This document shows, in pieces, positions 37,508-50,181 of a stretch of DNA of 64,000 nt (its first letter is position 1; each line of letters starts with the position of its first letter). The notes beneath the pieces were generated by a model. That model was not told the origin of the DNA. It made no database searches and saw only the letters and a list, made by a program, of their open reading frames with translations. Source of the stretch: Saposhnikovia divaricata (Eukaryota > Streptophyta > Magnoliopsida > Apiales > Apiaceae). Position numbers and translations under genes: made by a program. The DNA lies in NCBI GenBank assembly GCA_036435485.1, contig JAZHRN010000139.1, positions 2,108,001 to 2,172,000 on the forward strand, read 5' to 3'.

Positions 37508-39198
37508 CTATGGGTTATTCGAATTCAACGAAATTTTATTTGGTGCCAGTCGGACCTGAATCGAGGCTGAAATGACTGAAACTCGGTTTTCGGATAATCC
37601 TCAAAGGGGTTAGTACACGGGATATTGTTAAAAATCGAGTCGGACCATTTTATGGATATTTTTACATATTTTGTTCCTATGGGTTATTGGAATTCAACGA
37701 AATTTTATTTGGTGCCAGTCGGACCTGAATCGGGGATGAAATGACTGAAACTCGGTTTTCGGATAATCCTCAAAGGGATTAGTACACGGGATATTGTTAA
37801 AAATCGAGTTGGACCATTTTATGGATATTTTTACATATTTAGTTCCTATGGGTTATTGGAATTCAATGAAATTTTATTTGGTGCCATTCGGACCTGAATC
37901 GGGGCTAAAATGACTGAAACTCGGTTTTCGGATAATCCTCAAAGGGGTTAGTACACGGGATATTGTTAAAAATCGAGTCGGACCATTTTATGGATATTTT
38001 TACATATTTTTTTCCTATGGGTTATTGGAATTCAACACAATTTTATTTAACGGAGTTCAGACCGGAATCGGAGCTGATATGATGGAAACTCGGTTTTCGG
38101 AAACTTCTCAAAGGGTTTAGTACACGGGATATTGTTAAAAATCAAGTCGGACCATTTTTTGGATATTTTTACATATTTTGTTTCTATGGGTTATTGGAAT
38201 TCAACGAAATTTTATTTGGTGCCAGTCGGACCTGCATCGGGGCTGAAATGACTGAAACTCGGTTTTCGGATAATCCTCAAAGGGGTTAGTACACGGGATA
38301 TTGTTAAAAATCGAGTCGGACCATTTTATGGATATTTTTACATATTTTGTTCCTATGGGTTATTGGAATTCAACGAAATTTTATTTGGTGCCAGTCGGAC
38401 CTGAATCGGGGCTGAAATGACTGAAACTCGGTTTTCGGATAATCCTCAAAGGGGTTAGTACACGGGATATTGTTAAAAATTGAGTTGGACCATTTAATGG
38501 ATATTTTTACATATTTTGTTCCTATGGGTTATTGGAATTCAACGAAATTTTATTTGGTGCCAGTCGGACCTGAATCGGGGCTGAAATGACTGAAACTCGG
38601 TTTTCGGATAATCCTCAAAGGGGTTAGTACACGGGATATTGTTAAAAATCGAGTCGGACCATTTTATGGATATTTTTACATATTTTGTTCCTATGGGTTA
38701 TTGGAATTCAACGAAATTTTATTTGGTGCCAGTCGGACCTGAATCGGGGCTGAAATGACTGAAACTCGGTTTTCGGATAATCCTCAAAGGGGTTAGTACA
38801 CGGGATATTGTTAAATATCGAGTCGAACCATTTTATGGATATATTTACATATTTTGTTTCTATGGGTTATTGGAATTCAACGCAATTTTATTTAACGAAG
38901 TTCGGACCGGAATCGGAGTTGATATGATCGAAACTCGGTTTTCGGAAACTTCTCAAAGGGATTAGTACACGGGATATTGTTAAAAATCAAGTCGGACCAA
39001 ATTTGTGGATATTTTTACATATTTTGTTCCTATGGGTTATTGGAATTCAACGAAATTTTATTTGGTGCCAGTCGGACCTGAATCGGGGCTGAAATGACTG
39101 AAACTCGGTTTTCGGATAATCCTGAAAGGGGTTAGTACACGGGATATTGTTAAAAATCGAGTCGGACCATTTTATGGATATTTTTACATATTTTGTTC
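37508..39198 (+). repeat. 9-mer unit 7, expanded to 10 monomers (1691 bp)
   Basis: One extra A2 monomer stands before the B monomer, and that B monomer carries GTCGGACCAAATTTGTGG, a one-base-longer variant at 38991. The extra A2 has GTTAAATATCG and GTCGAACC. This unit starts the change from the 9-mer to the 10-mer zone. Confidence 0.86.
38522..38690 (+). repeat. Representative A2 monomer (169 bp)
   Basis: This copy reads AACGAAAT after the EcoRI site, then TTTGGTGCCAGTCGG, CTGAATCGGGG and ATAATCCTCAAAGG, followed by CGAGTCGGACC and TTATGGATA. A2 is the commonest type in the middle of the window, where three to four A2 or A1 monomers separate successive B monomers. Sub-variants include CGAGGCTG, GGGGATG, CTGCATCGG, CTGCAATGGGG and ATTGAGTTGGACC, each tied to one position of a higher-order unit. 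Confidence 0.93.
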
Positions 39199-39536
39199 CT
39201 ATGGGTTATTGGAATTCAACGAAATTTTATTTGGTGCCAGTCGGACCTGAATCGAGGCTGAAATGACTGAAACTCGGTTTTCGGATAATCCTCAAAGGGG
39301 TTAGTACACGGGATATTGTTAAAAATTGAGTTGGACCATTTTATGGATATTTTTACATATTTTGTTCCTATGGGTTATTGGAATTCAACGAAATTTTATT
39401 TGGTGCCAGTCGGACCTGAATCGGGGCTGAAATAACTGAAACTCGGTTTTCGGATAATCCTCAAAGGGGTTAGTACACGGGATATTGTTAAAAATCGAGT
39501 TGGACCATTTTATGGATATTTTTACATATTTTTTTC

Positions 39537-40719
39537 CTATGGGTTATTGGAATTCAATGAAATTTTATTTGGTGCCATTCGGACCTGAATCGGGGCTAAA
39601 ATGACTGAAACTCGGTTTTCGGATAATCCTCAAAGGGGTTAGTACACGGGATATTGTTAAAAATCGAGTTGGACCATTTTATGGATATTTTTACATATTT
39701 AGTTCCTATGGGTTATTGGAATTCAATGAAATTTTATTTGGTGCCATTCGGACCTGAATCGGGGCTAAAACGACTGAAACTCGGTTTTCGGATAATCCTC
39801 AAAGGGGTTAGTACACGGGATATTGTTAAAAATCGAGTCGGACCATTTTATGGATATTTTTACATATTTTTTTCCTATGGGTTATTGGAATTCAACACAA
39901 TTTTATTTAACGGAGTTCAGACCGGAATCGGAGCTGATATGATGGAAACTCGGTTTTCGGAAACTTCTCAAAGGGTTTAGTACACGGGATACTGTTAAAA
40001 ATCAAGTCGGACCATTTTTTGGATATTTTTACATATTTTGTTTCTATGGGTTATTGGAATTCAACGAAATTTTATTTGGTGCCAGTCGGACCTGCATCGG
40101 GGCTGAAATGACTGAAACTCGGTTTTCGGATAATCCTCAAAGGGGTTAGTACACGGGATATTGTTAAAAATCGAGTCGGACCATTTTATGGATATTTTTA
40201 CATATTTTGTTCCTATGGGTTATTGGAATTCAACGAAATTTTATTTGGTGCCAGTCGGACCTGAATCGGGGCTGAAATGACTGAAACTCGGTTTTCGGAT
40301 AATCCTCAAAGGGGTTAGTACACGGGATATTGTTAAAAATTGAGTTGGACCATTTAATGGATATTTTTACATATTTTGTTCCTATGGGTTATTGGAATTC
40401 AACGAAATTTTATTTGGTGCCAGTCGGACCTGAATCGGGGCTGAAATGACTGAAACTCGGTTTTCGGATAATCCTCAAAGGGGTTAGTACACGGGATATT
40501 GTTAAAAATCGAGTCGGACCATTTTATGGATATTTTTACATATTTTGTTCCTATGGGTTATTGGAATTCAACGAAATTTTATTTGGTGCCAGTCGGACCT
40601 GAATCGGGGCTGAAATGACTGAAACTCGGTTTTCGGATAATCCTCAAAGGGGTTAGTACACGGGATATTGTTAAAAATTGAGTCGAACCATTTTATGGAT
40701 ATATTTACATATTTTGTTT
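39537..40719 (+). repeat. 10-monomer-offset repeat, copy 1 (7 monomers)
   Basis: Order A1-A1(CTAAAACGACTG)-B2-A2-A2-A2-A2, recurring at 41227-42409 (offset 1690 bp). The CTAAAACG change removes a TGA and gives an identical 108-codon open frame in both copies. B2 tails differ only slightly (GATACTG here near 39991). Confidence 0.88.
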
Positions 40720-40888
40720 CTATGGGTTATTGGAATTCAACGCAATTTTATTTAACGAAGTTCGGACCGGAATCGGAGTTGATATGATCGAAACTCGGTT
40801 TTCGGAAACTTCTCAAAGGGATTAGTACACAGGATATTGTTAAAAATCGAGTCGGACCATTTTATGGATATTTTTACATATTTTGTTC
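40720..40888 (+). repeat. Chimeric B1/A monomer
   Basis: B1 up to AAGGGATTAG, then CACAGGATATTG and an A-type tail (ATCGAGTCGGACCATTTTATGG) in place of CAAGTCGGACAATTTTG. The copy at 42410 in the next 10-mer instead has the B1 tail with ACCAAATTTGTGG. Confidence 0.86.
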
Positions 40889-41226
40889 CTATGGGTTATT
40901 GGAATTCAACGAAATTTTATTTGGTGCCAGTCGGACCTGAATCGGGGCTGAAATGACTGAAACTCGGTTTTCGGATAATCCTGAAAGGGGTTAGTACACG
41001 GGATATTGTTAAAAATTGAGTTGGACCATTTTATGGATATTTTTACATATTTTGTTCCTATGGGTTATTGGAATTCAACGAAATTTTATTTGGTGCCAGT
41101 CGGACCTGAATCGGGGCTGAAATGACTGAAACTCGGTTTTCGGATAATCCTCAAAGGGGTTAGTACACGGGATATTGTTAAAAATCGAGTTGGACCATTT
41201 TATGGATATTTTTACATATTTTGTTC

Positions 41227-42409
41227 CTATGGGTTATTGGAATTCAATGAAATTTTATTTGGTGCCATTCGGACCTGAATCGGGGCTAAAATGACTGAAA
41301 CTCGGTTTTCGGATAATCCTCAAAGGGGTTAGTACACGGGATATTGTTAAAAATCGAGTTGGACCATTTTATGGATATTTTTACATATTTAGTTCCTATG
41401 GGTTATTGGAATTCAATGAAATTTTATTTGGTGCCATTCGGACCTGAATCGGGGCTAAAACGACTGAAACTCGGTTTTCGGATAATCCTCAAAGGGGTTA
41501 GTACACGGGATATTGTTAAAAATCGAGTCGGACCATTTTATGGATATTTTTACATATTTTTTTCCTATGGGTTATTGGAATTCAACACAATTTTATTTAA
41601 CGGAGTTCAGACCGGAATCGGAGCTGATATGATGGAAACTCGGTTTTCGGAAACTTCTCAAAGGGTTTAGTACACGGGATATTGTTAAAAATCAAGTCGG
41701 ACCATTTTTTGGATATTTTTACATATTTTGTTTCTATGGGTTATTGGAATTCAACGAAATTTTATTTGGTGCCAGTCGGACCTGCATCGGGGCTGAAATG
41801 ACTGAAACTCGGTTTTCGGATAATCCTCAAAGGGGTTAGTACACGGGATATTGTTAAAAATCGAGTCGGACCATTTTATGGATATTTTTACATATTTTGT
41901 TCCTATGGGTTATTGGAATTCAACGAAATTTTATTTGGTGCCAGTCGGACCTGAATCGGGGCTGAAATGACTGAAACTCGGTTTTCGGATAATCCTCAAA
42001 GGGGTTAGTACACGGGATATTGTTAAAAATTGAGTTGGACCATTTAATGGATATTTTTACATATTTTGTTCCTATGGGTTATTGGAATTCAACGAAATTT
42101 TATTTGGTGCCAGTCGGACCTGAATCGGGGCTGAAATGACTGAAACTCGGTTTTCGGATAATCCTCAAAGGGGTTAGTACACGGGATATTGTTAAAAATC
42201 GAGTCGGACCATTTTTTGGATATTTTTACATATTTTGTTCCTATTGGTTATTGGAATTCAACGAAATTTTATTTGGTGCCAGTCGGACCTGAATCGGGGC
42301 TAAAATGACTGAAACTCGGTTTTCGGATAATCCTCAAAGGGGTTAGTACACGGGATATTGTTAAAAATCGAGTCGAACCATTTTATGGATATATTTACAT
42401 ATTTTGTTT
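41227..42409 (+). repeat. 10-monomer-offset repeat, copy 2 (7 monomers)
   Basis: Counterpart of 39537-40719. Private changes include ACCATTTTTTGG and CCTATTGGTTATT near 42210-42250, and CTAAAATG in the last A2. Confidence 0.88.
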
Positions 42410-45115
42410 CTATGGGTTATTGGAATTCAACGCAATTTTATTTAACGAAGTTCGGACCGGAATCGGAGTTGATATGATCGAAACTCGGTTTTCGGAAACT
42501 TCTCAAAGGGATTAGTACACGGGATATTGTTAAAAATCAAGTCGGACCAAATTTGTGGATATTTTTACATATTTTGTTCCTATGGGTTATTGGAATTCAA
42601 CGAAATTTTATTTGGTGCCAGTCGGACCTGAATCGGGGCTGAAATGACTGAAACTCGGTTTTCGGATAATCCTGAAAGGGGTTAGTACACGGGATATTGT
42701 TAAAAATCGAGTCGGACCATTTTATGGATATTTTTACATATTTTGTTCCTATGGGTTATTGGAATTCAACGAAATTTTATTTGGTGCCAGTCGGACCTGA
42801 ATCGAGGCTGAAATGACTGAAACTCGGTTTTCGGATAATCCTCAAAGGGGTTAGTACACGGGATATTGTTAAAAATTGAGTTGGACCATTTTATGGATAT
42901 TTTTACATATTTTGTTCCTATGGGTTATTGGAATTCAACGAAATTTTATTTGGTGCCAGTCGGACCTGAATCGGGGCTGAAATGACTGAAACTCGGTTTT
43001 CGGATAATCCTCAAAGGGGTTAGTACACGGGATATTGTTAAAAATTGAGTTGGACCATTTAATGGATATTTTTACATATTTTGTTCCTATGGGTTATTGG
43101 AATTCAACGAAATTTTATTTGGTGCCAGTCGGACCTGAATCGGGGCTGAAATGACTGAAACTCGGTTTTCGGATAATCCTCAAAGGGGTTAGTACACGGG
43201 ATATTGTTAAAAATCGAGTCGGACCATTTTATGGATATTTTTACATATTTTGTTCCTATGTTTTATTGGAATTCAACGAAATTTTATTTGGTGCCAGTCG
43301 GACCTGAATCGGGGCTGAAATGACTGAAACTCGGTTTTCGGATAATCCTCAAAGGGGTTAGTACACGGGATATTGTTAAAAATCGAGTCGAACCATTTTA
43401 TGGATATATTTACATATTTTGTTTCTATGGGTTATTGGAATTCAACGCAATTTTATTTAACGAAGTTCGGACCGGAATCGGAGTTGATATGATCGAAACT
43501 CGGTTTTCGGAAACTTCTCAAAGGGATTAGTACACGGGATATTGTTAAAAATCAAGTCGGACCAAATTTGTGGATATTTTTACATATTTTGTTCCTATGG
43601 GTTATTGGAATTCAACGAAATTTTATTTGGTGCCAGTCGGACCTGAATCGGGGCTGAAATGACTGAAACTCGGTTTTCGGATAATCCTGAAAGGGGTTAG
43701 TACACGGGATATTGTTAAAAATCGAGTCGGACCATTTTATGGATATTTTTACATATTTTGTTCCTATGGGTTATTGGAATTCAACGAAATTTTATTTGGT
43801 GCCAGTCGGACCTGAATCGAGGCTGAAATGACTGAAACTCGGTTTTCGGATAATCCTCAAAGGGGTTAGTACACGGGATATTGTTAAAAATTGAGTTGGA
43901 CCATTTTATGGATAATTTTACATATTTTGTTCCTATGGGTTATTGGAATTCAACGAAATTTTATTTGGTGCCAGTCGGACCTGAATCGGGGCTGAAATGA
44001 CTGAAACTCGGTTTTCGGATAATCCTCAAAGGGGTTAGTACACGGGATATTGTTAAAAATCGAGTTGGACCATTTTATGGATATTTTTACATATTTTGTT
44101 CCTATGGGTTATTGGAATTCAATGAAATTTTATTTGGTGCCATTCGGACCTGAATCGGGGCTAAAATGACTGAAACTCGGTTTTCGGATAATCCTCAAAG
44201 GGGTTAGTACACGGGATATTGTTAAAAATCGAGTCGGACCATTTTATGGATATTTTTACATATTTTTTTCCTATGGGTTATTGGAATTCAACACAATTTT
44301 ATTTAACGGAGTTCGGACCGGAATCAGAGCTGATATGATGGAAACTCGGTTTTCGGAAACTTCTCAAAGGGTTTAGTACACGGGATATTGTTAAAAATCA
44401 AGTCGGACCATTTTGTGGATATTTTTACATATTTTGTTCCTATGGGTTATTGGAATTCAACGAAATTTTATTTGGTGCCAGTCGGACCTGCATCGGGGCT
44501 GAAATGACTGAAACTCGGTTTTCGGATAATCCTCAAAGGGGTTAAAACACGGGATATTGTTAAAAATCGAGTCGGACCATTTTATGGATATTTTTACATA
44601 TTTTGTTCCTATGGGTTATTGGAATTCAACGCAATTTTATTTAACGAAGTTCTGACCGGAATCGGAGCTGATTGATCGAAACTCGGTTTTCGGAAACTTC
44701 TCAAAGGGATTAGTACACGGGATATTGTTAAAAATCAAGTCGGACCAAATTTGTGGATATTTTTACATATTTTGTTCCTATGGGTTATTGGAATTCAACG
44801 AAATTTTATTTGGTGCCAGTCGGACCTGAATCGGGGCTGAAATGACTGAAACTCGGTTTTCGGATAATCCTGAAAGGGGTTAGTACACGGGATATTGTTA
44901 AAAATCGAGTCGGACCATTTTATGGATATTTTTACATATTTTGTTCCTATGGGTTATTGGAATTCAACGAAATTTTATTTGGTGCCAGTCGGACCTGAAT
45001 CGAGGCTGAAATGACTGAAACTCGGTTTTCGGATAATCCTCAAAGGGGTTAGTACACGGGATATTGTTAAAAATTGAGTTGGACCATTTTATGGATATTT
45101 TTACATATTTTGTTC

Positions 45116-46730
45116 CTATGGGTTATTGGAATTCAATGAAATTTTATTTGGTGCCATTCGGACCTGAATCGGGGCTAAAATGACTGAAACTCGGTTTTCG
45201 GATAATCCTCAAAGGGGTTAGTACACGGGATATTGTTAAAAATCGAGTCGGACCATTTTATGGATATTTTTACATATTTTTTTCCTATGGGTTATTGGAA
45301 TTCAACACAATTTTATTTAACGGAGTTCGGACCGGAATCAGAGCTGATATGATGGAAACTCGGTTTTCGGAAACTTCTCAAAGGGTTTAGTATACGGGAT
45401 ATTGTTAAAAATCAAGTCGGACCATTTTGTGGATATTTTTACATATTTTGTTCCTATGGGTTATTGGAATTCAACGAAATTTTATTTGGTGCCAATCGGA
45501 CCTGCATCGGGGCTGAAATGACTGAAACTCGGTTTTCGGATAATCCTCAAAGGGGTTAAAACACGGGATATTGTTAAAAATCGAGTCGGACCATTTTATG
45601 GATATTTTTACATATTTTGTTCCTATGGGTTATTGGAATTCAACGCAATTTTATTTAACGAAGTTCTGACCGGAATCGGAGCTGATTGATCGAAACTCGG
45701 TTTTCGGAAACTTCTCAAAGGGATTAGTACACGGGATATTGTTAAAAATCAAGTCGGACAATTTTGTGGATATTTTTACATATTTTGTTCCTATGGGTTA
45801 TTGGAATTCAATGAAATTTTATTTGGTGCCATTCGGACCTGAATCGGGGCTGAAATGACTGAAACTCGGTTTTCGGATAATCCTCAAAGGGGTTAGTACA
45901 CGGGATATTGTTAAAAATCGAGTCGGACCATTTTATGGATATTTTTACATATTTTGTTCCTTTGGGTTATTGGAATTCAAAGAAATTTTATTTGGTGCCA
46001 GTCGGACCTGAATCGGGGCTGAAATGACTGAAACTCGGTTTTCGGATAATCCTCAAAGGGGTTAGTACACGGGATATTGTTAAAAATCGAGTCGAACCAT
46101 TTTTGGATATATTTACATATTTTGTTCCTATGGGTTATTGGAATTCAACGCAATTTTATTTAACGAAGTTCGGACCGGAATCGGAGCTGATATGATCGAA
46201 ACTCGGTATTCGGAAACTTCTCAAAGGGATTAGTACACGGGATATTGTTAAAAATCAAGTCGGACAATTTTGTGGATATTTTTACATATTTTGTTCCTAT
46301 GGGTTATTGGAATTCAATGAAATTTTATTTGGTGCCATTCGGACCTGAATCGGGGCTGAAATGACTGAAATTCGGTTTTCGGATAATCCTCAAAGGGGTT
46401 AGTACACGGGATATTGTTAAAAATCGAGTCGGACCATTTTATGGATATTTTTACATATTTTGTTCCTATGGGTTATTGGAATTCAACGAAATTTTATTTG
46501 GTGCTAGTCGGACCTGAATCGGGGCTGAAATGACTGAAACTCAGTTTTCGGATAATCCTCAAAGAGGTTAGTACACGGGATATTGTTAAAAATCGAGTCG
46601 GACCATTTTATGGATATTTTTACATATTTTGTTCCTATGGGTTATTGGAATTCAACGCAATTTTATTTAACGAAGTTCGGACCGGAATCAGAGCTGATAT
46701 GATCGAAACTCGGTTTTCGGAAACTTCTCA
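45116..46730 (+). repeat. 15-monomer-offset duplication, copy 1
   Basis: Shares with 47649-49263 the marks GAATCAGAGC, GCCAATCGG, GTTAAAACACGG, CCTTTGGG with CAAAGAAAT, ACCATTTTTGGATATATT, CTCGGTATTCGG, GGTGCTAGTCGG and CTCAGTTTTCGG. TAGTATACGGG near 45390 is private. The last B monomer changes to a B2-like tail (GGGTTTAG, CCATTTTGTGG) where the partner stays B1. Confidence 0.86.
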
Positions 46731-47648
46731 AAGGGTTTAGTACACGGGATATTGTTAAAAATCAAGTCGGACCATTTTGTGGATATTTTTACATATTTTG
46801 TTCCTATGGGTTATTGGAATTCAACGAAATTTTATTTGGTGCCAGTCGGACCTGCATCGGGGCTGAAATGACTGAAACTCGGTTTTCGGATAATCCTCAA
46901 AGGGGTTAAAACACGGGATATTGTTAAAAATCGAGTCGGACCATTTTATGGATATTTTTACATATTTTGTTCCTATGGGTTATTGGAATTCAACGCAATT
47001 TTATTTAACGAAGTTCTGACCGGAATCGGAGCTGATTGATCGAAACTCGGTTTTCGGAAACTTCTCAAAGGGATTAGTACACGGGATATTGTTAAAAATC
47101 AAGTCGGACCAAATTTGTGGATATTTTTACATATTTTGTTCCTATGGGTTATTGGAATTCAACGAAATTTTATTTGGTGCCAGTCGGACCTGAATCGGGG
47201 CTGAAATGACTGAAACTCGGTTTTCGGATAATCCTGAAAGGGGTTAGTACACGGGATATTGTTAAAAATCGAGTCGGACCATTTTATGGATATTTTTACA
47301 TATTTTGTTCCTATGGGTTATTGGAATTCAACGAAATTTTATTTGGTGCCAGTCGGACCTGAATCGAGGCTGAAATGACTGAAACTCGGTTTTCGGATAA
47401 TCCTCAAAGGGGTTAGTACACGGGATATTGTTAAAAATTGAGTTGGACCATTTTATGGATATTTTTACATATTTTGTTCCTATGGGTTATTGGAATTCAA
47501 CGAAATTTTATTTGGTGCCAGTCGGACCTGAATCGGGGCTGAAATGACTGAAACTCGGTTTTCGGATAATCCACAAAGGGGTTAGTACACGGGATATTGT
47601 TAAAAATCGAGTTGGACCATTTTATGGATATTTTTACATATTTTGTTC

Positions 47649-49263
47649 CTATGGGTTATTGGAATTCAATGAAATTTTATTTGGTGCCATTCGGACCTGA
47701 ATCGGGGCTAAAATGACTGAAACTCGGTTTTCGGATAATCCTCAAAGGGGTTAGTACACGGGATATTGTTAAAAATCGAGTCGGACCATTTTATGGATAT
47801 TTTTACATATTTTTTTCCTATGGGTTATTGGAATTCAACACAATTTTATTTAACGGAGTTCGGACCGGAATCAGAGCTGATATGATGGAAACTCGGTTTT
47901 CGGAAACTTCTCAAAGGGTTTAGTACACGGGATATTGTTAAAAATCAAGTCGGACCATTTTGTGGATATTTTTACATATTTTGTTCCTATGGGTTATTGG
48001 AATTCAACGAAATTTTATTTGGTGCCAATCGGACCTGCATCGGGGCTGAAATGACTGAAACTCGGTTTTCGGATAATCCTCAAAGGGGTTAAAACACGGG
48101 ATATTGTTAAAAATCGAGTCGGACCATTTTATGGATATTTTTACATATTTTGTTCCTATGGGTTATTGGAATTCAACGCAATTTTATTTAACGAAGTTCT
48201 GACCGGAATCGGAGCTGATTGATCGAAACTCGGTTTTCGGAAACTTCTCAAAGGGATTAGTACACGGGATATTGTTAAAAATCAAGTCGGACAATTTTGT
48301 GGATATTTTTACATATTTTGTTCCTATGGGTTATTGGAATTCAATGAAATTTTATTTGGTGCCATTCGGACCTGAATCGGGGCTGAAATGACTGAAACTC
48401 GGTTTTCGGATAATCCTCAAAGGGGTTAGTACACGGGATATTGTTAAAAATCGAGTCGGACCATTTTATGGATATTTTTACATATTTTGTTCCTTTGGGT
48501 TATTGGAATTCAAAGAAATTTTATTTGGTGCCAGTCGGACCTGAATCGGGGCTGAAATGACTGAAACTCGGTTTTCGGATAATCCTCAAAGGGGATAGTA
48601 CACGGGATATTGTTAAAAATCGAGTCGAACCATTTTTGGATATATTTACATATTTTGTTCCTATGGGTTATTGGAATTCAACGCAATTTTATTTAACGAA
48701 GTTCGGACCGGAATCGGAGCTGATATGATCGAAACTCGGTATTCGGAAACTTCTCAAAGGGATTAGTACACGGGATATTGTTAAAAATCAAGTCGGACAA
48801 TTTTGTGGATATTTTTACATATTTTGTTCCTATGGGTTATTGGAATTCAATGAAATTTTATTTGGTGCCATTCGGACCTGAATCGGGGCTGAAATGACTG
48901 AAATTCGGTTTTCGGATAATCCTCAAAGGGGTTAGTACACGGGATATTGTTAAAAATCGAGTTGGACCATTTTATGGATATTTTTACATATTTTGTTCCT
49001 ATGGGTTATTGGAATTCAACGAAATTTTATTTGGTGCTAGTCGGACCTGAATCGGGGCTGAAATGACTGAAACTCAGTTTTCGGATAATCCTCAAAGAGG
49101 TTAGTACACGGGATATTGTTAAAAATCGAGTCGGACCATTTTATGGATATTTTTACATATTTTGTTCCTATGGGTTATTGGAATTCAACGCAATTTTATT
49201 TAACGAAGTTCGGACCGGAATCAGAGCTGATATGATCGAAACTCGGTTTTCGGAAACTTCTCA
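47649..49263 (+). repeat. 15-monomer-offset duplication, copy 2
   Basis: Counterpart of 45116-46730, offset 2533-2534 bp. Private changes are AAGGGGATAG near 48592 and GAGTTGGACC near 48960. Confidence 0.86.
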
Positions 49264-49336
49264 AAGGGATTAGTACACGGGATATTGTTAAAAATCAAGT
49301 CGGACAATTTTGTGGATATTTTTACATATTTTGTTC

Positions 49337-49674
49337 CTATGGGTTATTGGAATTCAATGAAATTTTATTTGGTGCTATTCGGACCTGAATCGGGGCTGAA
49401 ATGACTGAAACTCGGTTTTCGGATAATCCTGAAAGGGGTTAGTACACGGGATATTGTTAAAAATCGAGTCGGACCATCTTATGGATATTTTTACATATTT
49501 TGTTCCTATGGGTTATTGGAATTCAACGCAATTTTATTTAACGAAGTTCGGACCGGAATCGGAGCTGATATGATCGAAACTCGGTTTTCGGAAACTTCTC
49601 AAAGGGATTAGTACACGGGATATTGTTAAAAATCAAGTCGGACAATTTTGTGGATATTTTTACATATTTTGTTC
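49337..49674 (+). repeat. 338-bp A1-B1 dimer, copy 1
   Basis: An A1 monomer with GGTGCTATTCGG, CCTGAAAGG and GGACCATCTTATGG, followed by a standard B1. The pair is repeated directly. Confidence 0.9.
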
Positions 49675-50012
49675 CTATGGGTTATTGGAATTCAATGAAA
49701 TTTTATTTGGTGCTATTCGGACCTGAATCGGGGCTGAAATGACTGAAACTCGGTTTTCGGATAATCCTGAAAGGGGTTAGTACACGGGATATTGTTAAAA
49801 ATCGAGTCGGACCATCTTATGGATATTTTTACATATTTTGTTCCTATGGGTTATTGGAATTCAACGCAATTTTATTTAACGAAGTTCGGACCGGAATCGG
49901 AGCTGATATGATCGAAACTCGGTTTTCGGAAACTTCTCAAAGGGATTAGTACACGGGATATTGTTAAAAATCAAGTCGGAAAATTTTGTGGATATTTTTA
50001 CATATTTTGTTC
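49675..50012 (+). repeat. 338-bp A1-B1 dimer, copy 2
   Basis: Direct tandem copy of 49337-49674, with the same GGTGCTATTCGG and CCATCTTATGG. The B1 has the private GTCGGAAAATTTTG. It is followed by CCTATAGGTTATT. Confidence 0.9.
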
Positions 50013-50181
50013 CTATAGGTTATTGGAATTCAATGAAATTTTATTTGGTGCCATTCGGACCTGAATCGGGGCTGAAATGACTGAAACTCGGTTTTCGGAT
50101 AATCCTCGAAGGGGTTAGTACACGGGATATTGTTAAAAATCGAGTCGGACCATTTTATGGATATTTTTACATATTTTGTTC

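Larger units (their letters stand above)
29062..39198 (+). repeat. Block V: 9-mer HOR array, unit 1521 bp
   Basis: Units begin with the A2 monomer carrying GAATCGAGG, at 29062, 30583, 32103, 32948, 34469, 35987 and 37508, with the next at 39199. The order is A2(CGAGG)-A2(GGGGATG in all but the first unit)-A1(CTAAAATG)-B2(TTCAGACC)-A2(CTGCATCGG)-A2(TTGAGTTGGACC, TTAATGG)-A2-B1(GAGTTGATATG)-A2(CCTGAAAGG). B monomers are four and five apart, so the A-A-B trimer rhythm is lost. This is the most regular part of the window apart from the 6-mer zone. Confidence 0.9.
39199..45115 (+). repeat. Block VI: 10-mer and mixed units
   Basis: The GAATCGAGG marker spacing becomes 21, 6 and 7 monomers (39249, 42799, 43814, 44997). 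The CCAAATTTGTGG B1 variant recurs in step. A direct 10-monomer repeat lies at 39537-42409. From 44.3 kb B2 copies carry GAATCAGAGC and A monomers carry GTTAAAACACGG. Only satellite is present. Confidence 0.83.
45116..50012 (+). repeat. Block VII: 15-monomer-offset duplication and dimers
   Basis: The first 9-10 monomers recur at an offset of about 2533 bp. GTTAAAACACGG occurs at 44541, 45555, 46905 and 48088 (6, 8 and 7 monomers) and always precedes a B1 with GAGCTGATTGATCG (one base short). The block closes with two 338-bp dimers. Confidence 0.83.

Noticed and set aside
38522..38690. CENP-B-box-like motif, TTCG/GTCG...CGGG in the A monomer
   Set aside because: The spacing between TCGG and CGGG around ACCTGAAT is about two bases longer than in the canonical box, and the central A position does not fit. 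I see no true match in either monomer type.
39654..39980. 108-codon open frame, identical again at 41344-41670
   Set aside because: The identity reflects the 10-monomer repeat, not selection. It begins at TTG and depends on CTAAAACG replacing CTAAAATGA.
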